Positions 1 through 5,896 of a DNA stretch of 5,896 nt are shown one piece after another. The stretch's first letter is position 1; every line of letters starts with the position of its first letter. This DNA is from an uncultured bacterium (GTDB lineage Bacteria; Actinomycetota; Aquicultoria; SKW223). Location of the stretch: contig CALIRS010000183.1 of assembly GCA_938042205.1 (NCBI GenBank), positions 1-5,896 of the forward strand, written 5' to 3'. Under the pieces are notes generated by a model that made no database searches, was not told the DNA's origin, and saw only the letters and a list, made by a program, of their open reading frames with translations. The translations under genes were made by a program, and so were the position numbers.

Positions 1-1356
1 AACACTCTTTTTGTTACCCTTTTTCATCGAGCCCAAAATATCACGCTGGCGGACACTGACTGAGTCAGCATGAGCCAGAAGTCCTTCAGCATGAGCCATA
101 GTTTTTACATAAGAAGACAAATTGATGACTCCTTCCTTTGAAACACCAGAAACTGTCATTTCTTTAAAAAAGATAGCAGAAGATAGAGGAGAGGAAAAGC
201 GAGCTGTTCCCTGGGTAGGAAGGGTATGATTTGGTCCAAGAAGATAATCTCCAAATGATTCGGCCGATAGATAGCCTAAGAAGATAGCACCTGCAGTTTT
301 TATTCGAGAAAGCAAGGTGAATGGATTTTTAATACTTAATTCAAGATGTTCTGGAGCAATCTGGTTGGTAAGGTTTACCGCCTGCCTTAATGATTTTACT
401 TTTATAAACCAGCCGTTGGTAGAAACAGCTTCTTTGATAATGTTTGATCTATTTGATTTTGGGATAGTTCTTTGAAGTGCTTCGATCACGGAATCTATCA
501 GTTTTGTAGAATTACTAATGAAGAATGAACAAGCATTGGGATCATGTTCTAATTGTGCCATGATGTCATAAGCAAGCCATTCAGGGTTGGCAAATCTATC
601 TGCGATGATAGCCACTTCGCTGGGGCCGGCAATCATATCAATTTTTACATCTCCATTTACAAGTTTTTTGGCGCCAGCTACAAATATATTACCAGGTCCC
701 ACGATTACGTCTACTTTAGGGATGGTTTGCGTCCCGTAAGCCATAGCGGCTATAGCCTGTGCGCCTCCTATTTTAAAAACTCTATCCGGTTTAGCTATCG
801 CCATAGCTGCCAGAGTTTTTTCATTTACCTTTCCGTTTTTCTGGCACGGTACACATACAATAATATCTTTCACGCCAGCTACTTTTGCGGGAATCACGGT
901 CATCAAGACAGTTGACGGATAAGCTGCTATTCCGCCTGGGATATAGCAACCAGCTCTTTCAACGGGAATTGCTACTTTCCCGAGGGTGTTTCCAAATTCA
1001 TCTTCGAAAATTTCGGAATCAGGAAGAAATTTTTCGTGAAAGGCGTGGATTCTTTCTGCAGCCACATTAAGAGATTTTTTAAAAAGAGAGGATTGTTTTG
1101 TATACGCTGAAATGATTTCACTTCTGGAAACTTCAATAGTTTTAGTGTCAATCCTTATTCCATCAAATTTTAGGGTGTAATTAAAAAGCGCTTCATCCCC
1201 CTTTTCGCGAACATCTTTAATTATTTTCCCGACTGCTGAAAGGATAGCTTCGGGAATACCTAACTGGCGAGAACGAAGAAACTGATGAAGTTTGTGAGAA
1301 TCTTCGCTATCTTCATAATTAATTACGTTTGTTTCGAAGCACTTTTTTTGAGTCAT
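1..1356 (-). CDS. hisD: Histidinol dehydrogenase, 3' end cut by window edge
   Basis: HisD carries out the last two steps of histidine synthesis in the cytoplasm, oxidising L-histidinol to L-histidine with two NAD+, using Zn2+. My translation gives 452 codons with no stop before the edge. Visible motifs: PGG at 140-142 followed by AAYPSTVLM; GGAQAIAAMAYGT from 197; AGPSEV; MAQLEHDPNA with Q268 and H271; APEHLEL with E336 and H337; GDYLLGPNH with D370; AEGLLAHAD with H429. By alignment from memory to E. coli HisD these are the Zn ligands (Q259, H262, D360, H419) and the catalytic Glu/His pair (E326, H327), so the enzyme looks active. The ATG at 1356 is chosen because a TAA directly precedes it in frame and no other good start lies nearby; it gives about 10 more N-terminal residues than E. 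coli. An AAAAAGG (1380-1386) lies over 20 bases upstream, too far for a normal Shine-Dalgarno site. At least 23 residues follow H429, against 15 in E. coli, ending in a Lys-rich stretch (MKKGNKKSV) at the edge. Confidence 0.96.
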   Translation of the reverse strand, partial: MTQKKCFETNVINYEDSEDSHKLHQFLRSRQLGIPEAILSAVGKIIKDVREKGDEALFNYTLKFDGIRIDTKTIEVSRSEIISAYTKQSSLFKKSLNVAAERIHAFHEKFLPDSEIFEDEFGNTLGKVAIPVERAGCYIPGGIAAYPSTVLMTVIPAKVAGVKDIIVCVPCQKNGKVNEKTLAAMAIAKPDRVFKIGGAQAIAAMAYGTQTIPKVDVIVGPGNIFVAGAKKLVNGDVKIDMIAGPSEVAIIADRFANPEWLAYDIMAQLEHDPNACSFFISNSTKLIDSVIEALQRTIPKSNRSNIIKEAVSTNGWFIKVKSLRQAVNLTNQIAPEHLELSIKNPFTLLSRIKTAGAIFLGYLSAESFGDYLLGPNHTLPTQGTARFSSPLSSAIFFKEMTVSGVSKEGVINLSSYVKTMAHAEGLLAHADSVSVRQRDILGSMKKGNKKSV

Positions 1357-1399
1357 TTACGAATTGTTTTTTGTTATTACCTTTTTGAATATAGGTTGA

Positions 1400-1409
1400 A
1401 AGTATACTT
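1400..1409. repeat. 10-bp perfect palindrome over the putative hisD -10 box
   Basis: AAGTATACTT reads identically on both strands and covers the TATACT box of the putative hisD promoter. On the minus strand the 7-mer CAAGTAT also occurs twice (plus-strand 1404-1410 and 1430-1436), 26 bases apart. Either could be an operator half-site, but both are short and AT-rich, so chance is a reasonable explanation. No repressor is identifiable in the window. Confidence 0.3.
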
Positions 1410-1430
1410 GCAAACAATAAAATTTTCCAA
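1401..1430 (-). promoter_or_regulatory. Putative sigma70-type promoter for hisD
   Basis: On the minus strand a TTGGAA box (1425-1430, 4 of 6 matches to TTGACA) is followed after 18 bases by TATACT (1401-1406, 5 of 6 matches to TATAAT). Transcription would start near 1394 and leave a leader of roughly 38 bases before the hisD ATG. It lies in the 91-base gap between the dnaE stop and hisD. The gap is too short for a T-box, and I see no His-codon-rich leader peptide or attenuator hairpin. In AT-rich DNA such boxes occur by chance, so this is a modest prediction. A second, weaker pair (TTGTTT, 18 bases, TATATT) overlaps it. Confidence 0.35.
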
Positions 1431-1447
1431 TACTTGAGAATGGTTTT

Positions 1448-4400
1448 TTAGTGATGAATTTCAATATTTTCTGGCTCAAGGAGTAATTCAAATTCCTTTT
1501 TTAAAGAGTTAGTGATGCTTACCCGATAATTTTCTCCCAGAAGAATGATTTTCTTTTTATTTCCCGGAGTAAGAAGATGAAGATAAACAGGACAATTTCC
1601 TGGGTGTTTGGCGATTAATTTTTTGAGGGTCTCTTTCCATTCAGGATTCTTAACTTTTTTAGTGTTGACTGAAAGATGAATTGATTTCAGACGATCGCGA
1701 GTAATGCATTCAATGTCTTCAGAAGGATCGTGAATTGAGGATACAATAAGTTTTATTTCCTGATTTTCATCCCGGACATCTACTCTGCCTTTTACAAGAA
1801 TGATTCGGTCGGTAGTTATCAGATCGCGAAACTTTTCAAGCTCTCCTGGCCAGGCAATACAGGAAAGCTGTCCTTCCAGGTCCTCGATCACGAAGGTACC
1901 CATAGCGTCGCCTTTCCGGGTAAGTGATTTTTTAAGTGATACGATGATTCCACCAACTATAACTTCTACTCCATCGTCTTCTTCCAAAACTTCGGCTGTG
2001 GTATGACTGGCTTTCTTTTTAATGACATCAATGTAAGCTGAAACGGGATGCTCCGTTACGAAAGCTCCAAGCATTTCCTTTTCATAACTCAGGATCACTT
2101 CATGAGAAAACTCTTCCTGTTTTTGAGGTGAGAAGAAACTATCTTCTTCACACGAAGGCTGTGCTTCTCCACTGAAAAGTGAAAATTGCCCGTTTTCCAT
2201 AGCAATTTTTCTTTTATGTACCTGTTCTAAAGCCAGATCATAAATATTAAGGAGATGTTTTCGCGAATAACCCAAATTATCAAATGCTCCGGCTTTAATT
2301 AAACTTTCAATAGCTCGCTTATTAAGAGTGCCTGATTCTACCCGAAGAACAAAGTCAAGTATGGATGTGAAAGCTTTTTCCTGACGAGCTTTAATAATCG
2401 CACGCGCTGTGTTTTCTCCCACATTTCTCACTGTTGCGAGACCAAACCTGATAGCATTTTTCCCTTCAGGATAGAAACCGACAGAAGACTTATTTATGTC
2501 AGGAGGAAGCATAGAGATGCCCATTCTTCTCGCTTCATTAGTATAAAGAGCAATTTTGTCTTTATCGTCACTTACGCTGGTAAGGAGAGCCGTTAAAAAT
2601 TCAACCGGGTAGTGAGCTTTAAGCCAGGCAGTCTGGAAAGCCACCAGAGCATAAGCAGCGGAGTGACTTTTATTAAAAGCATACTCTGAAAAGTGGATTA
2701 TAGAATCGAAAATTTTTTCTGCTGTCTTTTCAGGGACTTTGTTCCTGATTGCGCCTTCGATAAACTTACTTCTTTCTTTTTCGAACTGACCGGTGATTTT
2801 TTTAGAAATTGCCTGTCTTAGCACATCAGCTTCTTCCATAGAATAACCTGCGAGCCTGGAAGCGATTGCCATTACCTGTTCCTGGTAAACGATGGTGCCA
2901 TAAGTTTCCTTAAGGACAGACTCCAGTGCCGGGTGAGGATATTCTATTTTCTGGCGTCCATGTTTGCGGTTAATGAAGTCTTGAACCATACCACTTTTTA
3001 AAGGTCCGGGTCTATTTAATGCATTAGCGGCGATAATGTCTTCAAAACAAGTAGGTTTCAGTTCTTTGAGCATGGATCTCATACCTGCGCGTTCCAGTTG
3101 AAAAACACCAATGGTTTCACCTCGTTTAATCAGCTCGTAAGTCTTTTTGTCATTGAGATCAATAGTGGAGAGATCAATTTCTAACCCGTGTCGCTCTTTT
3201 ATTAGCCTCAGGGTATTTTCGATTACGGTAAGGGTTCTTAAACCAAGAAAATCCATTTTTAATAGCCCGATATCACTTATAGGCTTCATCGAAAATTGAG
3301 TAACTACTTCAGAATCACCTTTCTTTTGAAGAGGTACTACCGTTGTTAACGGATCTTTTGATATCACTACCCCTGCGGCATGAATGGAATCCTGTCGCAC
3401 CAGACCTTCGAGTTTCATTGCGGTGTTCAGAATTTTTCTGGCATTCTCGTCGTTCAGGTATAGTTCTTTCAACTCTTTTACATGTTCAAGAGAAGTTTTA
3501 ACGTTATCATGGGTAATCATTTTGGCAATCCTGTCTACGTAAGAATAGCTGAATCCGAGAACTCTCCCTGCATCTCGGGTAGCTGCTCTGGCTTTGAGGG
3601 TAGAAAAGGTGATGATCTGAGCCACCCGGTCTTCTCCATACTTCTCGCGGACATACTCAATTACTTCTTCACGCCTATCCTCAGCAAAGTCTATATCGAT
3701 GTCAGGTAGCGTTCTCCGTGATGGATTAAGGAATCTTTCAAAGAAAAGATTAAACCTGATCGGATCAATATCGGAGATTCCCAGAGTATATGCCACCAGA
3801 CTTCCGGCAGCAGATCCCCTACCTGGTCCTACCCTGATGCCTTTTGATTTTGCCCAGCTTATAAAATCCCAGACGATTAAAAAATAGCCAGAAAATCCCA
3901 TTTCCCGGATTACTTTCAGTTCATGGTCAAGACGCACTTTGATTTTCGGGGTGATGTTGTTATATCTTTTTTCAGCTCCTTCGTAACATAACTTTTCGAG
4001 GTAGCTGTCGAGGTCGTAAGGTTCCGGTGGTTTATACTCAGGAAGAATTGTATTTCCGAATTTAAGTTCAACATTTACCCTGTCTGCAATTTTTAAGGTG
4101 TTCAATAGTGCGTCAGGGTAATCCGAAAATATTTTCCACATCTCATCAGGACTTTTAAAGTAAAACTCGTCAGTGGTAAAACCAAAACGAGATGGCTCTT
4201 CAACAGTAGAGTTCGTCTGAATACAGAGTAAGGCATCGTGCGCACTTTTATCTTCTTTGAGCAGGTAGTGTGCATCATTTGTGGCTACCAGGGACACGCC
4301 ACTCTTTCTTGCCATTTCTAATAGATAGCGATTAATTACTTCTTGCTCTTTCAAGCGGTGATACTGAAGTTCAAGAAAAAAATTTCCTTTCCCAAAGATG

Positions 4401-4894
4401 TCGACATATTCATTTAGAGCTCTGGTTGCTTCTTTTGTTCTGTCTTCAAGGAGGAGGACTGGAATCTCCCCTGAGACGCAAGCAGACATGGCAATCAACC
4501 CTTTAGAATGTTTGGCCAACAGCTCTTTATCCACACGCGGTTTGTAATAATACCCTTCAAAAAAACTTCTGGTGACAATTTCCACCAGATTACGGTATCC
4601 TTCATTGTTTTCAGCTAGAAGTACCAGGTGAAAAAGGTTAGCGTCCTTGCGGCTTGATTTCTTAAATCTGGAATCAGGTGTCAGATAAACTTCACAACCA
4701 ATAATAGGCTTAATACCATTTTCTTTACATATTTTGTAAAATTCAGCTATTCCATACATCGCTCCGTGATCGGTAATAGCGACTGCTTTCATTGCGAATT
4801 CAGATGTTCTTTTGATGAGATCTTTAATTCTGATGGCTCCATCGAGGAGCGAGTATTCCGTATGAACATGTAGATGTACTAAATCTTTTTTCAT
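1448..4894 (-). CDS. dnaE: DNA polymerase III alpha subunit (DnaE, PHP-containing)
   Basis: This is the catalytic subunit of the replicative C-family polymerase, 1148 residues, close to E. coli DnaE (1160). The N-terminal PHP domain (about 1-275) keeps the metal-binding motifs that E. coli has partly lost: H9/H11 before TEYSLLDG, ITDH at 40-43, GCE at 66-68, H89, SAC at 137-139 and NDAH at 206-209. The palm has GPGRGSAAGS (356-365), the catalytic DIDID pair D400/D402 and the third aspartate D548 in KMDFLG. AFNKSHSA (739-746) is another family signature. A helix-hairpin-helix region lies near 835-880. QFSLF at 903-907 matches the internal beta-clamp binding motif. An OB fold spans about 975-1055, followed by the C-terminal domain. 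The ATG at 4894 fits the usual DnaE N-terminus (MKKDLVHLHVH); an in-frame TAA, the stop of the preceding gene, lies 17 codons upstream. No Shine-Dalgarno sequence is visible. There is no exonuclease insertion, so it is not PolC. The reading frame is intact. Confidence 0.99.
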   Translation of the reverse strand: MKKDLVHLHVHTEYSLLDGAIRIKDLIKRTSEFAMKAVAITDHGAMYGIAEFYKICKENGIKPIIGCEVYLTPDSRFKKSSRKDANLFHLVLLAENNEGYRNLVEIVTRSFFEGYYYKPRVDKELLAKHSKGLIAMSACVSGEIPVLLLEDRTKEATRALNEYVDIFGKGNFFLELQYHRLKEQEVINRYLLEMARKSGVSLVATNDAHYLLKEDKSAHDALLCIQTNSTVEEPSRFGFTTDEFYFKSPDEMWKIFSDYPDALLNTLKIADRVNVELKFGNTILPEYKPPEPYDLDSYLEKLCYEGAEKRYNNITPKIKVRLDHELKVIREMGFSGYFLIVWDFISWAKSKGIRVGPGRGSAAGSLVAYTLGISDIDPIRFNLFFERFLNPSRRTLPDIDIDFAEDRREEVIEYVREKYGEDRVAQIITFSTLKARAATRDAGRVLGFSYSYVDRIAKMITHDNVKTSLEHVKELKELYLNDENARKILNTAMKLEGLVRQDSIHAAGVVISKDPLTTVVPLQKKGDSEVVTQFSMKPISDIGLLKMDFLGLRTLTVIENTLRLIKERHGLEIDLSTIDLNDKKTYELIKRGETIGVFQLERAGMRSMLKELKPTCFEDIIAANALNRPGPLKSGMVQDFINRKHGRQKIEYPHPALESVLKETYGTIVYQEQVMAIASRLAGYSMEEADVLRQAISKKITGQFEKERSKFIEGAIRNKVPEKTAEKIFDSIIHFSEYAFNKSHSAAYALVAFQTAWLKAHYPVEFLTALLTSVSDDKDKIALYTNEARRMGISMLPPDINKSSVGFYPEGKNAIRFGLATVRNVGENTARAIIKARQEKAFTSILDFVLRVESGTLNKRAIESLIKAGAFDNLGYSRKHLLNIYDLALEQVHKRKIAMENGQFSLFSGEAQPSCEEDSFFSPQKQEEFSHEVILSYEKEMLGAFVTEHPVSAYIDVIKKKASHTTAEVLEEDDGVEVIVGGIIVSLKKSLTRKGDAMGTFVIEDLEGQLSCIAWPGELEKFRDLITTDRIILVKGRVDVRDENQEIKLIVSSIHDPSEDIECITRDRLKSIHLSVNTKKVKNPEWKETLKKLIAKHPGNCPVYLHLLTPGNKKKIILLGENYRVSITNSLKKEFELLLEPENIEIHH

Positions 4895-4942
4895 GGCATA
4901 GATTCTACAAAATAGATACGACAGTGAGTGAAAAAACTTTTG

Positions 4943-5230
4943 TTAACTTTCTGCATTAATCTCGAAAACGACTGTGTTATTTGCATCGGGGCAACAGATA
5001 GAAGCCCGTTTTCGATCTTTCTCCCAGGGGATTTCTCCCTTGAACCGGAGGGCAACAACAAAAGGATAAATTGCCTGCCACGCCCAGGCACACATTCCTG
5101 AGGGAATTGTTGGTCCTTCCACTAAAAACTCGTCACCCTTCTTAAATCCTAAAGGACATTCTCCACCGCGGATTTCTTTTACAAATATTCTTACTTTATC
5201 TGTATTCGCGCATTCTTTTTTAGCTGCCAT
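4943..5230 (-). CDS. TIGR04076 family protein of unknown function
   Basis: A 95-residue soluble protein without signal peptide or membrane segment. I recognise the TIGR04076 pattern: VRIFVKEIRGGECPLGFKKG (13-32) followed by DEF, then PSGMCAWAWQAIYPFVVALR (43-62), then GEIPWEKD (65-72), then CCPDANNTVVFEI (79-91). The function of the family is not known to me. It has four cysteines in the conserved part (C25, C47, C79, C80) plus C7; a metal or redox role is possible but is inference. The start at ATG 5230 is supported by an in-frame TAA two codons upstream and by the next Met being at position 46, inside the conserved core. It overlaps the end of the FAH gene by 11 bases in another frame (ATGGCAGCTAA contains both the start and the FAH stop) and has no clear Shine-Dalgarno site, which suggests translational coupling. 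dnaE starts 48 bases downstream. Confidence 0.88.
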   Translation of the reverse strand: MAAKKECANTDKVRIFVKEIRGGECPLGFKKGDEFLVEGPTIPSGMCAWAWQAIYPFVVALRFKGEIPWEKDRKRASICCPDANNTVVFEINAES

Positions 5231-5896
5231 AGCTTACACGGTTCTTTAAAACCCCGATACCTTCGATTTTCACTGAAACAGTTTCCCCTGCTTTTAGTGG
5301 ACCTACTCCGGAAGGAGTTCCGGTAAGAATTACGTCTCCAGGATAAAGTGTCATGATACTTGAAATAAAAGAAACAAGCTCGTAAGGATTCCATATCATA
5401 TTAGCAGTGTTTGATCTCTGTCTTACAACACCATCAAGGTAGCATTCAATAGAGAGTGCCAGTGGGTTTACGTCGGTAGCTATCCAGGGTCCCAGAGGAC
5501 AAAATGTATCAAACCCTTTTGACCTTGTCCATTGACTATCCCTTTTCTGAAAGTCTCTTTCGGTAACATCGTTACCGCATGTATATCCCAGAATATTATT
5601 TTTTGCTTCTCGTGGAGTTATCATCCGGCATTGGTTAGAAATAACCACTGCAAGTTCTGCCTCATAGTCTACTCTTTTGCTTTTATAAGGAATAATAATA
5701 TCTTCTTCCGGACCAACAACAGCGCTCGGAGGCTTTAGAAATAAAATCGGGTCCTGTGGAATGCTTGAGCCAAATTCAGAAGCATGGTCCTTATAGTTTA
5801 ATCCAACAGCAATAATTTTTCCTGGCTCAACAGGAGCTTTAAGAAAATATCTTCCCGGTGGCACAGGGGTTATGTTTTTTGTTTGTGAATCGTCCT
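5220..5896 (-). CDS. Fumarylacetoacetate hydrolase family protein, 5' end cut by window edge
   Basis: This is a FAH-superfamily enzyme resembling the FAHD1/YcgM and HpcE-type group, which act on beta-dicarbonyl or acylpyruvate substrates (hydrolysis, decarboxylation or isomerisation) with Mg2+. The frame stays open to the right edge, giving 224 visible residues. Counting from an internal GTG at 5864 as residue 1: KIIAVGLNYKDHASE (16-30) carries the His-x-x-Glu pair (H27, E30); DYEAEL (66-71) gives metal ligands E68 and E70; GNDVTERD (97-104) gives D99; K116 precedes GFDTFCPLGPW; a GDVILTGTPSGVG motif lies near the C-terminus. Their spacing matches human FAHD1 (H30/E33, E71/E73/D102, K123) as I recall it, so the active site looks complete. 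The GTG is probably not the true start: codons upstream remain open, and relatives carry 50-70 more N-terminal residues before the LKAPVEPGKI segment. The exact substrate cannot be told from sequence. It ends in TAA at 5222-5220, overlapping the next gene. Confidence 0.94.
   Translation of the reverse strand, partial: DDSQTKNITPVPPGRYFLKAPVEPGKIIAVGLNYKDHASEFGSSIPQDPILFLKPPSAVVGPEEDIIIPYKSKRVDYEAELAVVISNQCRMITPREAKNNILGYTCGNDVTERDFQKRDSQWTRSKGFDTFCPLGPWIATDVNPLALSIECYLDGVVRQRSNTANMIWNPYELVSFISSIMTLYPGDVILTGTPSGVGPLKAGETVSVKIEGIGVLKNRVSYGS

Noticed and set aside
553..1070. Plus-strand open frames of 120 and 61 codons
   Set aside because: They lie antisense within hisD, whose protein is clearly recognisable, and their translations resemble no family I know. 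They are shadow frames.
1410..1447. Transcription terminator after dnaE
   Set aside because: The stretch has an AAAATTTT run but no GC-rich stem followed by a T tract on the minus strand.
3482..3887. Plus-strand open frames within dnaE
   Set aside because: They are antisense to the conserved polymerase palm, including the DIDID motif. The coding constraint on dnaE explains them.
4895..4942. A TAGAAT element 7 bases before the dnaE ATG as a -10 box for a leaderless transcript
   Set aside because: No acceptable -35 element lies 16-18 bases upstream, and the best candidate (TTCACT) is 19 bases away and weak. Read-through from the upstream genes is the simpler view.
4891..5091. A 66-codon minus-strand frame whose stop overlaps the dnaE start (ATGA)
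   Set aside because: It runs in another frame through the recognisable TIGR04076 gene, and its translation is Arg/Ser-rich with no family resemblance. The ATGA junction is a coincidence of an uncoded frame.
5862..5864. GTG as the true start of the FAH-family gene
   Set aside because: The frame stays open upstream to the window edge and family members normally have an additional N-terminal segment, so the real start probably lies outside the window.

Overview
This window reads as ordinary chromosome from an anaerobe-like bacterium of moderately AT-rich composition. All four genes lie on the minus strand, so transcription runs right to left. The DnaE type (about 1150 residues, intact PHP domain, no fused exonuclease) and the TIGR04076 gene fit a clostridial, deep actinobacterial or similar lineage. 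The sequence alone does not fix the taxon.

Layout in transcription order: (1) a fumarylacetoacetate hydrolase (FAH) superfamily enzyme, 5896-5220, whose 5' end runs off the right edge; (2) a 95-residue TIGR04076-family protein of unknown function, 5230-4943, overlapping the FAH gene by 11 bases; (3) dnaE, 4894-1448, the replicative DNA polymerase III alpha subunit, complete; (4) hisD, 1356 to the left edge, histidinol dehydrogenase, whose 3' end runs off the window. The only non-coding stretches are 48 bases before dnaE and 91 bases before hisD. No stretch longer than 300 bases lacks a gene.

The FAH and TIGR04076 genes are probably translationally coupled, and dnaE may be cotranscribed with them because no convincing promoter or terminator separates them. 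A plausible sigma70-type promoter sits in the gap before hisD, so hisD may begin its own unit, perhaps a his operon continuing to the left. The genes share no obvious pathway: carbon metabolism, an unknown function, replication and histidine synthesis.

I found no tRNA, rRNA, mobile element, CRISPR array or defence system. The points worth a second look are small: the FAH/TIGR04076 overlap, the absence of normal Shine-Dalgarno sites before all three visible starts, an extended HisD C-terminus, and a palindrome on the putative hisD promoter. I do not see an undescribed system here.
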